Source of the DNA: Pirellulales bacterium
Lineage (GTDB): Bacteria > Planctomycetota > Planctomycetia > Pirellulales > Thermoguttaceae
DNA: 16,314 nt
Direction: 5' to 3'
Assembly (NCBI GenBank): GCA_030617125.1
Contig: JAUWWA010000003.1
Coordinates: 1 to 16,314 of the forward strand
This document shows positions 7,840 to 14,641 of this stretch, piece after piece (within the stretch, counting starts at the first letter, position 1; every line of letters begins with the position of its first letter). The position numbers and the translations under genes are program-made. The notes below the pieces were generated by a model. The model was not told the DNA's origin, did no database searches, and saw nothing but the letters and a program-made list of their open reading frames with translations.

Positions 7840-8571
7840 ATGGCACGCAGCACGGCGCCGAGTTCCGCGGGCACGTCGCACCGCCTCGTTCGTCTGATCC
7901 GGCTTGCCCGGTCGCATGGCGTGAGGCGTGCGCTCTATCGGGTGGCAAGCCGTTTGGCCAACGAGCGATGGTGGAAGCGGTGGTTTCGGTTCGTCGTCGT
8001 CGAAGTGTACTCCGCACCGGTTTCCGAGTTGAAACACAGCCGGAGCGTCCCGCGGCTGTTCACGGTGAAAAGAGCGAAGCAGGAAGACTTGCGTGCCCTG
8101 GAGGCCTACTTCGGCGACGCTCGGCGGGTCGGCAACCGCTGTCGTCGCGGCGATGTTTGCGCGATGACGCTCTCCAACGGCGAGGTGGGCGCCGCCGTCT
8201 GGTTCGCCACGGGACCGAACGATTACCGCGAGGATTGGGAAGCACTTCGCTGCGTCGTTCGGTTTCCGGCCGGCGTTGCCTGGACGTTCGACGGCAAGGG
8301 CACGAAGCTGGGGGCATGGGGAGCCCTGATGATGCGACTGCCCAAATACCTCGGGGAACTCGCCGCCAAGGAAGTCTACACGTTGATCGACTATGACAAT
8401 CGCGAATCGATCGACGGCCACCTATCGTTAGGATACCGGCGCGCCGGCGTGCTCGTTCATCTTAGATTCCCGGGGATCATGCTGACGATGTGCAAGGCCG
8501 ACCGAGGGAAGTGGCGTCGTCTGCCCGGACGCATTGGAAGCCTGGAGTTTCACGGCGAGGTCGGGCCGTAG
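7840..8571 (+). CDS. GNAT-family acyltransferase
   Basis: 243-residue protein. The best evidence is the C-terminal GNAT pattern around residues 179-204 (VYTLIDYDNRESIDGHLSLGYRRAG), where the N..S....LGY/F arrangement is the usual helix before the last strand of an acetyltransferase fold. The first 60 residues are basic and rich in Arg and Trp, which may help it bind a membrane or a nucleic acid or anionic partner; no transmembrane segment is seen. GNAT enzymes move an acyl group from CoA, or sometimes from a carrier protein, to an amine. It is divergent from the amidotransferase/ACP/ligase block, so it may use the acyl chain carried by that ACP. The ATG at 7840 has only a weak RBS, so the exact start is less certain. 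The substrate is unknown. Confidence 0.7.
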   Translation: MARSTAPSSAGTSHRLVRLIRLARSHGVRRALYRVASRLANERWWKRWFRFVVVEVYSAPVSELKHSRSVPRLFTVKRAKQEDLRALEAYFGDARRVGNRCRRGDVCAMTLSNGEVGAAVWFATGPNDYREDWEALRCVVRFPAGVAWTFDGKGTKLGAWGALMMRLPKYLGELAAKEVYTLIDYDNRESIDGHLSLGYRRAGVLVHLRFPGIMLTMCKADRGKWRRLPGRIGSLEFHGEVGP

Positions 8572-8736
8572 TCAAACGTGTAAGACGCCTGCATGCCGCA
8601 GCGCGACAGTTCCACGCGGGTGTCTTTGCCGCAGGCGAAGAAGGTCCCCTGACACGCCTCGGGAACGACCACGAGGATGCCAAACAGCCGGCACACGCAC
8701 CCCATGTGGGCGCATCAAGAGGTTCTGGAATTACAC

Positions 8737-10101
8737 TCAGTATTCCCGCTGCTTGTTGATGCCCGGCAGCGGGACGGGATACTTGCCGTCGGGGCCGGCC
8801 GGCAGGGGCGCTGGAGAACCCATCGAAAGCTTGTCCACCTCGGGAGCGAACTCGTGCTCGCAGTTGAGCATTCGGTCGAAGGTGATGATCTGGCCGGTGT
8901 GGGCAGCCATGCGGCCCATGGAGGTGACGAGGCTGGCTTCGGCGCCGCGCTTCGCCTCGTTGTAGGGCTTGTCTTGGCGGACGGCATCGATCAGGTCATC
9001 CCACTCGAGCTGATATGGACTCTGCTCGGGTTGTGGGAATGCCCAGACGAGTTCGTCTATTGTGAAGTGATGTCCCTTGAAGATACGGACCTTGCCCGGC
9101 GCGTGCGACGAGGTGGAAATGATAGCTGCGCCTTTCGAGCCGTGGGCATAGCTGGCGAACTCGTTGTGGCAGCCGGACATGGCCCGACCGTCGTAGAAGA
9201 GCTTCGTTCCGTCGGGATAAGTGTATTCGACCGCATAGGTGTCGAGATTCTGGTCGACGTAGTTGTCGCGGTAGTGGCGGCTGCCCAGCGCTTGAGCTTT
9301 GACCGGCCAGGCATCTTTCATCCAGGAGCATTCGTCGATCTGGTGAATATAAAAGTCGCTGAACATGCCGCCGCTGCCCCACAAGAAACCGTGGAACTGC
9401 TGGACCTGGTAGAGAAGCTCACTCATGTTATCCGGCTTGGGTCCCTTACAGCACGCCCGGCCACACATTCGGTAGGCTCTCATCGCGATGATCTCTCCGA
9501 TCTCACCCGCTCGAATTCGGTCGTAGAGTTCTCGCCGGCCCCTGCAATGACGGATCATCAGCCCCACGCCTACCTTGAGGTTCTTTTTTACGGACTCCTC
9601 GGCAAGCTCCAGCATCTTGCGAGTAGTAGGGCCGTCCACCGTGACCGGTTTTTCCATGAAAACATTGAGGCCCTTTTCGATGGCGTAGCCGAAGTGAACC
9701 CAACGGAACGCCGGAGGCGTAGCAAAGATCGCCACGTCGCCCGGCTTCAGGCAATCCATCGCTTTCTGGTAGGCGTCGAAGCCGATGAACTTGCGGTCCT
9801 CGGGCACGTCGACCTGGCCGGCGAATCCTTTCGCCAGATTCTTGTGACTGCTCTTCAACCGGTGCTCGAAGACGTCGCCCATCGCGACCAGCTTGATTGG
9901 ACCGTTCTTGACCGACAGCGCGTTGGCCGCCGCACCGGTGCCCCGGCCGCCGCAACCGATCAAAGCCAATTGGATCGTGTTGTTCTCCGCGGCGTAGACG
10001 CGCGGGACGACCGCTCCTGCCACGGCCGAGGCCACGGTGATCCGGCCTGTGTTCTTCAAAAAATCGCGACGCGACGTGGTTCTTTTCATGGTTTCGCTCA
10101 T
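8737..10101 (-). CDS. Tat-exported Gfo/Idh/MocA family oxidoreductase
   Basis: 454-residue NAD(P)-dependent sugar-type dehydrogenase. A twin-arginine signal (TSRRDFLK, residues 9-16) precedes a hydrophobic stretch ending in VPRVYA-AEN, so cleavage is expected near residue 37 or 38. Tat export implies that the protein folds with its cofactor in the cytoplasm and then acts outside it. The Rossmann fold begins at IQLALIGCGGRGTGAA, and the family EKP motif is present in FMEKPVTVDG. The rest is the long C-terminal oxidoreductase domain. Such Tat-exported Gfo/Idh/MocA paralogs are very numerous in planctomycetes; substrates are mostly unknown carbohydrates. The ATG at 10101 has GGAGG about 11 nt upstream, which favours it over the ATG four codons later. 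It appears to be transcribed alone. Confidence 0.94.
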   Translation of the reverse strand: MSETMKRTTSRRDFLKNTGRITVASAVAGAVVPRVYAAENNTIQLALIGCGGRGTGAAANALSVKNGPIKLVAMGDVFEHRLKSSHKNLAKGFAGQVDVPEDRKFIGFDAYQKAMDCLKPGDVAIFATPPAFRWVHFGYAIEKGLNVFMEKPVTVDGPTTRKMLELAEESVKKNLKVGVGLMIRHCRGRRELYDRIRAGEIGEIIAMRAYRMCGRACCKGPKPDNMSELLYQVQQFHGFLWGSGGMFSDFYIHQIDECSWMKDAWPVKAQALGSRHYRDNYVDQNLDTYAVEYTYPDGTKLFYDGRAMSGCHNEFASYAHGSKGAAIISTSSHAPGKVRIFKGHHFTIDELVWAFPQPEQSPYQLEWDDLIDAVRQDKPYNEAKRGAEASLVTSMGRMAAHTGQIITFDRMLNCEHEFAPEVDKLSMGSPAPLPAGPDGKYPVPLPGINKQREY

Positions 10102-10144
10102 GGCGGGTCTCGCCTCCGGTAATCGTTCAGGGGTTTTTCAGGGC

Positions 10145-10163
10145 TCTCGGGACCTTCCCGAGA
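10145..10163. repeat. Perfect short inverted repeat upstream of the oxidoreductase gene
   Basis: TCTCGGGA (10145-10152) and TCCCGAGA (10156-10163) form an 8-bp perfect stem with a 3-nt loop (CCT). It lies 44 nt upstream of the oxidoreductase start and 84 nt after the end of the comEA-like gene. No T-run follows on either strand, so it is more likely an operator or a leader hairpin than an intrinsic terminator. Confidence 0.35.
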
Positions 10164-10246
10164 AGGATTACCCTGCACTCATTTTTATGATTCTAAACAG
10201 GTTCATCAGGTTTGTCAAGGTTCTGGCTGCTCCTGGTGCAAGATCG

Positions 10247-10651
10247 CTAACGCGCCACCAAATCCTTGCCGCCGGGCATTGACCGAAGGTATGGGCAGAT
10301 TCGATCCAGCGTTTTCGGCCCGATGCCCCGGACCCGCTGCAGGTCCTCGTGATCGACGAACGGGCCGTCGGTTTCGCGCGAGTCGACGATCCGATGGGCA
10401 AGCGTCTCGCCGATGCCGGGCAGTTGGACCAGCTCGGGCCAGTCGGCCCGGTTGATGTCGACCTGGAACAGGGCGGTTCGCGGCTGGGCCCGTTCAATCT
10501 CGACGAGCCGCCCCTGCAAGCCGCCCTGTGAAACCCACCAGCCAACGGTAGCCGCCAATCCCGCCAGCACCAGCATCGCCACGGCTGTCTGGTCGGCCCG
10601 GCGGAGCAGCCAATTCGCACGTCGAGGATGATCGGGCGCTTTGCACATCAT
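10247..10651 (-). CDS. ComEA-like helix-hairpin-helix DNA-binding membrane protein
   Basis: Short protein of about 134 residues with one transmembrane helix near residues 22-40 (TAVAMLVLAGLAATVGWWV) and a C-terminal ComEA-type double helix-hairpin-helix. The first hairpin is NRADWPELVQLPGIGETLAHRI (the VDINRA...LPGIG pattern) and the second is LQRVRGIGPKTLDRI. ComEA proteins bind double-stranded DNA non-specifically on the outer face of the membrane during natural transformation; isolated members may have other roles. No ComEC or pilus genes are in the window, so I leave the symbol empty. The start is uncertain: ATGATG at 10651/10648 gives a compact protein with a short basic N-terminus, while in-frame starts further out (10663, 10735, TTG at 10756) would run into the nadC start region. 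It is divergent from nadC. Confidence 0.75.
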   Translation of the reverse strand: MMCKAPDHPRRANWLLRRADQTAVAMLVLAGLAATVGWWVSQGGLQGRLVEIERAQPRTALFQVDINRADWPELVQLPGIGETLAHRIVDSRETDGPFVDHEDLQRVRGIGPKTLDRICPYLRSMPGGKDLVAR

Positions 10652-10733
10652 TCCAAGAACCATTATGATTGATTGTCCATCGAAGCACCAGATCCGTTCA
10701 ACTCTCAGGCAAACCAGCCGATCAAGGTCTTCC

Positions 10734-11666
10734 ATGAGTACACAGTCCCACAGCAAGGAGTTTCAGCAGATCGCCTGGGACGAACAACTCCGGAGCGAGT
10801 GGGCGCGGCTGCTGCGTCTGGCAATCCAGGAGGACCTGGCCGACACCGGCGATTGGACCACCCGCGCGTTGGTAAGCGAGGACGCCGAGGGCGCGGCACG
10901 GGTAGTCGCCAGGCAGCCGGGGGTCGTTGCCGGATTGCCCGGCGTCGAATGCACGCTGCACGAGATCGAACCGCGCCTGGCGTGGTCGGCGGAGGTGAAG
11001 GACGGCCGTGCGGTCGCGCCGGGTGACTGCCTTGGACGGATTCACGGCCCGGCGCGTGGAATCCTGACGGCCGAACGGATCGTACTGAACCTGTTGGGAC
11101 GGCTCTCGGGCATCGCCACGTTGACGTGGCAGTACGTCGAGGCGGTCCGTGGCGCCGAGGCGCGTATCTACGACACCCGAAAGACTACTCCCGGCTGGCG
11201 GCGGCTCGAGAAATACGCGGTCCGTTGCGGCGGCGGGTGCACCCATCGCACCGGACTGTTCGACGCCGTGCTCATCAAGGACAACCACTTGGCCCTGGGC
11301 GCCGAGGCCGTCGGCACGGCGCGATATACGCCGGCTGAGGCCGTCAAGCTCGCTCGGCGATTCACGCGCGAGCATGGCGCGGGAGACATGATCATCGAAA
11401 TCGAGGTCGATACGCTCGACCAGTTAGACGAAGTATTGTCGGTGGGGCCGGACCTCGTGCTATTGGACAACATGGACCCGCTCACGCTCCGCAATGCGGT
11501 CGCGCGGCGCGACGCCGTCGATCCAGCGATCGAGTTGGAGGCGTCGGGGGCTGTGGATCTAGCGGCGGTCGGGCCAATCGCTCAAAGCGGCGTCGACCGG
11601 ATCAGCGTCGGCGCGCTGACCCACTGCGCCGCTCGTGTGGACCTTGCCCTGGACTGGGGGAGCTGA
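10734..11666 (+). CDS. nadC: Quinolinate phosphoribosyltransferase (nicotinate-nucleotide pyrophosphorylase, carboxylating)
   Basis: 310-residue cytoplasmic enzyme that converts quinolinate and PRPP to nicotinate mononucleotide with loss of CO2, the entry into the common part of NAD synthesis. Family landmarks are all present: QEDLADTGDWTTRAL (residues 32-46), TAERIVLNLLGRLSGIATLT (112-131), DTRKTTPGWRRLEKYAV (147-163), GGGCTHRTGLFDAVLIKDNH (166-185), EIEVDTLDQ, LLDNM and the C-terminal phosphate-binding EASGAVDL and DRISVGALTH. The frame is open upstream from a TTG at 10641, but the ATG at 10734 has AAGG at a suitable distance, and the upstream codons overlap the divergent gene. nadA and nadB are not in the window. 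The gene may work with the NadE-like gene 7 kb away, but they are not in one operon. Confidence 0.97.
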   Translation: MSTQSHSKEFQQIAWDEQLRSEWARLLRLAIQEDLADTGDWTTRALVSEDAEGAARVVARQPGVVAGLPGVECTLHEIEPRLAWSAEVKDGRAVAPGDCLGRIHGPARGILTAERIVLNLLGRLSGIATLTWQYVEAVRGAEARIYDTRKTTPGWRRLEKYAVRCGGGCTHRTGLFDAVLIKDNHLALGAEAVGTARYTPAEAVKLARRFTREHGAGDMIIEIEVDTLDQLDEVLSVGPDLVLLDNMDPLTLRNAVARRDAVDPAIELEASGAVDLAAVGPIAQSGVDRISVGALTHCAARVDLALDWGS

Positions 11667-11734
11667 CGCACCGGCCTCGTATTCGCCGCGGGTCAAATAG
11701 CCACGTTGCGAAAAGTTAACATGCCGTGCCCCTC

Positions 11735-11759
11735 ACGTTGATCGCGCGTCGCGCAACGT
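11735..11759. terminator. Hairpin downstream of nadC
   Basis: ACGTTG (11735-11740) pairs with CAACGT (11754-11759), and inside it CGCG-CGT-CGCG pairs again, with a 2-nt bulge. It begins 68 nt after the nadC stop. No T-run follows, so a terminator role is only suggested. Confidence 0.25.
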
Positions 11760-11875
11760 CACCCGACGGGGCAAATCCTCAACACGGCACACTGTGTGGA
11801 ACACGCATGTTCGCCGTGATTGTTGCACTCCGACCACAAGATCTCAACATGGGGTTGCCGCCGGCGCAAAAACGT

Positions 11876-11903
11876 TTGACTCGCCGCCCGACCGTATTAT
11901 AGT
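11876..11903 (+). promoter_or_regulatory. Sigma70-like promoter of the candidate small RNA
   Basis: TTGACT (11876-11881) and TATAGT (11898-11903) are separated by 16 nt, close to the vegetative consensus and standing out in GC-rich sequence. Transcription would start near 11910, just ahead of the paired hairpins and the T-run stem. No convincing coding gene follows on this strand. Confidence 0.5.
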
Positions 11904-11909
11904 TTTCAT

Positions 11910-11992
11910 GTACCCGCGCCTTGGGGAGGGGCGCTGGTCGCCGGCGCGGCGGGGAAAGCTGGGAGCTAGAGGGGACCCCGCCGTGCCTTTTT
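11910..11992 (+). ncRNA. Candidate structured small RNA of about 85 nt, family not recognised
   Basis: The segment starts right after a good promoter and ends with a terminator-like stem and T-run. It can fold into a first hairpin, GCGCC (11916-11920) with GGCGC (11930-11934), and a second large stem of 12 bp (11943-11954 with 11976-11987) that holds an inner AGCT-GGG-AGCT hairpin (11957-11967). It matches none of the 4.5S, 6S, tmRNA or RNase P landmarks I know. An ATG at 11908 opens a short frame, but its product is unlike a protein and has no RBS. An attenuator or leader for some downstream unit is the main alternative, though the next gene downstream (rpsU) is on the other strand. Confidence 0.4.
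11943..11992 (+). terminator. Intrinsic terminator-like stem-loop with T-run
   Basis: A 12-bp stem with one G-T wobble pairs 11943-11954 with 11976-11987; T5 follows at 11988-11992, then GTTT. The T-run is only on the plus-strand side, so it would end plus-strand transcription, not that of rpsU. Confidence 0.6.
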
Positions 11993-12202
11993 GTTTATCC
12001 AAGGATCGAGCAAAAGGGTGCCGGTTGCAGAAGTAGGCTCTCCGCTACTGACCATTGCCGCCCAATACGCGCATCGAATCGATCATGAGCAACATCATGG
12101 GCGTGCGACCGTCGGCCATGGATATACCGGCGCGTGCCAGAGACGCCGGCGCATACCCTCAGCGCCTCAAGTGAATTGGGGAACGATCAGCCCGGGCTCC
12201 GG
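11993..12202. other. Non-coding stretch between the candidate sRNA and rpsU
   Basis: No supportable gene. A 71-codon plus-strand frame runs through it but has no RBS, unusual composition and no family resemblance. Only small GC-rich inverted repeats are seen, for example CCGGCG...CGCCGG near 12130-12150 and a 10-bp palindrome AGCCCGGGCT just after the rpsU stop. Confidence 0.5.
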
Positions 12203-12400
12203 CTAGAGGCCCAACAGCATGCGATTACGGCGGGCGCGTCGTTCCGCCCGAAGTCGGGCACGACGCTTGATTTCACTGGGCTTCTCGTAGTACTCGCGGC
12301 GACGCGTTTCCTTTTTGATACCGCTCCGCTCTACCAGCTTGCGGAAGCGACGCACCGCCTCTTGAATGGACTCGCGCTCGCGCAACGTCAACTTAACCAC
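12203..12400 (-). CDS. rpsU: 30S ribosomal protein bS21
   Basis: 65-residue, strongly basic protein with the textbook bS21 sequence: [18 protein letters not shown], then [20 protein letters not shown], then an Arg-rich tail. It belongs to the small ribosomal subunit, near the anti-Shine-Dalgarno end of 16S rRNA, and helps base-pairing with mRNA. The frame is open further upstream to an ATG at 12475, but the family N-terminus and an AAAGGAGG Shine-Dalgarno 5 nt before it fix the start at the GTG at 12400. No neighbouring dnaG or rpoD is present, so it stands alone here. Confidence 0.95.
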   Translation of the reverse strand: MVKLTLRERESIQEAVRRFRKLVERSGIKKETRRREYYEKPSEIKRRARLRAERRARRNRMLLGL

Positions 12401-12624
12401 ACAATCCTCCTTTGCTACGGGTTTAAGGGCAACGTTCCAGGTGGCGGCAAACCTCGCCTTTGGGCAAGATCGCACCGAACCTTTTAGAGTACACTACTGG
12501 CCATGGCCTGTCTACTGTATATCGACCACGTTAGCTCATTTTTTCGGCCAACCGCTGGTTTTTTGCGGCGGCCGGCACCAATAGCGCCCCCCTGGGGGGG
12601 TTCGGCACGTAGACGGGCTGTCTC
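12401..12624. other. Intergenic region between rpsU and the broken ATPase gene
   Basis: Leader of rpsU on the minus strand and upstream flank of the ATPase pseudogene on the plus strand. It carries a T6 run near 12560 and an unusual C6-T-G7 tract at 12587-12600. An in-frame stop at 12610-12612 ends the ATPase frame upstream. No convincing promoter is seen for either side. Confidence 0.4.
12406..12413 (-). promoter_or_regulatory. Strong Shine-Dalgarno of rpsU
   Basis: On the minus strand AAAGGAGG lies 5 nt before the GTG start of rpsU. It is the strongest RBS in the window and rules out the longer frame that would begin at 12475. Confidence 0.8.
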
Positions 12625-13251
12625 GTGGATTACGTCGATTCGCCGGCCTACATCTACGCCGACGGCCGGGGGCGGTTCACCCGCTTCGACAAGGCCGCCA
12701 GCGACGGCCAGAGGATCGCCTATCATCGGGCGGACGGCACCGTGGAAGTGATCCCCGTCGGCAAGTGCGATTCGTTCGGCGTCTGGCTGGCGGGTCGCAT
12801 GGCCACGGCGGTTGCACTGGACGAAGGAGGCGAGCAGATAGGCCCGGCCGAAACACGCTTGGCCCGTGGGTTGGTCTACGTAAAGCCGGTGCCCCGCGCG
12901 TTCAGCTACCTCCTCAAACCTGCCTCGCCCGCGGAGTCGGCCCTCAAGTGCGACCGCCTGGAAGTCGTGCCCGGCGAGACGGTCACCGTCACGGGCAAGA
13001 CGGACCATCCGTTTCGGGTGCCTGCGGATGCCATCCCGGGTAAGAGCGCGGCAGCCGACTGTTTTCTGCACGAGATCGGCTGCTACCAGGAAAGCGGCTG
13101 GGACAGCGCCTACATCGAGGCCGGTCCCGACTTCGACATCGCCACCGCCCGGCACTACTTCGGCCCGGAGACGCCGTTTCGGTACGTCGCCGCCGGCGGC
13201 TGGCACGTCCTGTTGATCGAGGAGCTTGAATGGCTCCACTCGACCGTGTAG
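12625..13251 (+). pseudogene. P-loop/AAA+ ATPase, N-terminal and Walker A/B part, cut by an in-frame stop
   Basis: The 208-codon frame begins at a GTG without RBS, 12 nt after an in-frame stop. Residues 134-141 (ADAIPGKS) fit the P-loop pattern [AG]xxxxGK[ST]. Residues 193-202 (WHVLLIEELE) look like a Walker B strand with Glu-Glu in place of Asp-Glu. The frame then ends at TAG (13249-13251). Reading on past that stop in the same frame gives FCKDALQREVHRRKLIVLATSND, in which LIVLATSND is a typical AAA+ sensor 1 strand. So the stop falls inside the ATPase core, and the gene is read as broken. The first 110 residues resemble nothing I recognise. The role of the intact ancestor is unknown. A sequencing error or real truncation would look the same. 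Confidence 0.6.
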
Positions 13252-13564
13252 ACCTTCTGCAAAGACGCCCTACAGCGGGAGGTGCATCGCCGGAAGTTGA
13301 TCGTGCTGGCCACGAGCAATGACCTCGGGCAGATCAAGACCGCTCCGGCACCGCTTCAAAGTTTGGCCGTTCCTCTCGACCAACGAGTTCGCCATTGCCT
13401 GCAACGAGCGGCTAGCGGAAATCTGGCGCATCGAAGCACCCGATGAGCCGTTGCCGGAGGACTACCGCCGGTTCGGCTGGGACGAGGGCACGTTCTCGAT
13501 GCGGCTGGCGCTCGACCGGCTGGAGGACGCGCTACTGCGAAGCAAGATGGAGGTAGCCGTTTGA
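13252..13564 (+). pseudogene. P-loop/AAA+ ATPase, C-terminal part after the stop, with a frameshift
   Basis: Continuation of the broken ATPase gene. Frame 1 is readable from 13252 to about 13335 (sensor 1, ATSNDLGQIK). The coding sense then moves to frame 2, where LRHRFKVWPFLS looks like the arginine-finger end of an AAA+ domain, followed by EFAIACNERLAEIWR, EDYRRFGWDEGTFS and LALDRLEDALL up to TGA at 13562-13564. The shift lies between roughly 13330 and 13352. The frame 2 ATG at 13319 has no RBS and its first residues are not part of the domain, so I do not treat it as a separate gene. Confidence 0.55.
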
Positions 13565-13906
13565 GGCCCGAAAACACACCAGGATCGGCGAAGCCGCCAG
13601 CAAAGAGAAGAGGGCTGTTGCTAACGGTATCGATACACGAGTGGTGGCTTGCATCACTCGGTTGTAAGTGCTGTCTGAATGGTACAATGCGTCGAAGAGT
13701 CGTGCAAATCAAGCTGTATAAATGGCTCATTCCCACGATCATTCTAATTGGGCAGCGCCACTTTGTGTGATGGTGGTGTCGCTAAGTGGTTGTGTCAAAT
13801 GGACTTAGGGCCGGGGCTTGGCAGGAAGCTGGTAGGATCAAGTGGGATGAAGAAGCAACTGCCAACGACTTACAATAACCAGACACCCCGAAGTGGCGCT
13901 GCCGAA
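13565..13906. other. Gene-poor stretch between two pseudogenes
   Basis: No supportable gene on either strand. A 9-bp hairpin with one G-T pair is present, CGAGTGGTG (13638-13646) with CATCACTCG (13652-13660), loop GCTTG, without a T-run. A weak promoter-like pair TTGTAA/TACAAT with only 15 nt spacing follows it. The rest seems to be decayed sequence. Confidence 0.4.
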
Positions 13907-14530
13907 GTAGAACTCGCCGAAGAAACGGTCGAGGGCAACCGGCTGTTGCTGGCCGGGCAGCCGCCATCAGACGCGCTGCCTGGCCCCGAGCGACCCGTCG
14001 AACAGCCCGTCGGCCGTTACCGCCAGCCAGTCCTTGCCCTCTTCCAGACCGATCAACCGCACCAGTTCGTCGCCTGTATGGGCGTCCCAGATCCTCGCCG
14101 TCCCGTCCAGCGAGCCCGTCAGCACGTACTTGCTGTCGGGACTGAACACCGCAGAGACCGCGCGGCTGGTGTGGCCGCGCAATGTGTGCAGGTGGTAGCC
14201 CTTCTCGACATTCCAGAGTTTGGCTCCTAGTTCGCCACTTCCGCTAGTGGTGACCAACAGCCTACCGTCTGGGCTGAACGCCACGGAACGCGTAACGCCC
14301 CAAAGGTCTAAGGCGCGAATCTTCTTTCCCGTGTCCACGTCCCATAGGGCGTTATCACGATAGCCAGCGGAAAGGAAGCACTGTCGGCCGTCGGGACTGA
14401 GGGCAACAGCTTCGATCTCCCTTTGATGTCCCTGGAGGGTCTTCAGCTTGTTGCCGGAAGCGGCATCCCAAACAACGACCGCGGAACCGGAACTGGTGAT
14501 CAGATAGTTGCCCTTGGGACTGTAGTCCAA
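13907..14530 (-). pseudogene. WD40-repeat protein remnant (WD40/caspase-like type), truncated at both ends with a premature stop
   Basis: The open part (14530 down to 13967) encodes about four beta-propeller blades with WD40 landmarks: SPKGNYLITSSGSAVVVWD, GHQREIEAVALSPDGRQ, SVAFSPDGRLLVTTSGSG, then AVFSPDSKYVLTGSLDGTA and RIWD. It ends in DWLAVTADGLFDGSLGARQRV and TGA. After that stop the same frame continues with WRLPGQQQPVALDRFFGEFY down to 13907. In planctomycete WD40 proteins with caspase-like or other C-terminal domains, the DGLFDGS segment is followed by just such a VxxDRFF..FY segment (family knowledge). So the TGA is a premature stop, and the C-terminal domain is lost. The N-terminus is also missing: the frame begins at a TTG beside a heptad repeat array, with no RBS and no first blade. 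Probably not functional. Confidence 0.75.
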
Positions 14531-14557
14531 GTGGTCAGTCGTCAGTCGTCAGTGGTC
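14531..14557. repeat. Tandem heptanucleotide array, copy 1 (GTGGTCA/GTCGTCA units)
   Basis: Almost four units of period 7 (GTGGTCA, GTCGTCA, GTCGTCA, GTGGTC). It abuts the truncated 5' end of the WD40 remnant. It is the inverted counterpart of the array at 14593-14641: 24 of 27 bases match the reverse complement of 14613-14639, with the nearer array edges 35 nt apart. Confidence 0.85.
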
Positions 14558-14592
14558 GGAATCTTGCTTCAAAGCGTTGCCCCGAGGTCCTC

Positions 14593-14641
14593 AACCCTGA
14601 ACCCTGACAACTGACAACTGACCACTGACCACTGACCACTG
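14593..14641. repeat. Tandem heptanucleotide array, copy 2 (AACCCTG, ACAACTG, ACCACTG units)
   Basis: Exactly seven 7-nt units: two AACCCTG, two ACAACTG and three ACCACTG. The array ends one base before the TAA stop (14642-14644) of the aminotransferase gene. The gradual change of unit along the array suggests growth by local duplication. Heptanucleotide tandem arrays of this kind are known as short tandemly repeated sequences in other phyla, such as cyanobacteria. Confidence 0.88.

Noticed and set aside
8677..10122. 481-codon open frame on the plus strand
   Set aside because: Antisense to the Tat-exported oxidoreductase, which has clear signal and Rossmann motifs; composition is that of a shadow frame.
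11991..12206. Small plus-strand ORF of 71 codons after the T-run
   Set aside because: TTG-type start within the terminator T-run, no RBS and no protein-like pattern.
12484..13239. 251-codon open frame on the minus strand
   Set aside because: Opposite strand of the ATPase pseudogene, whose sense strand carries P-loop, Walker B and sensor 1 patterns in order.
13638..13660. 9-bp hairpin taken at first for a terminator or attachment site
   Set aside because: No T-run, no flanking duplication and no integrase or transposase gene nearby.
14531..14641. CRISPR-like repeats
   Set aside because: Units are 7 nt with no spacers, so this is a tandem array and not a CRISPR locus.
12401..14641. Genomic island or insertion sequence covering the decay zone
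   Set aside because: No transposase, integrase, tRNA or flanking terminal inverted repeats with target duplication could be found; simple gene decay explains what is seen.
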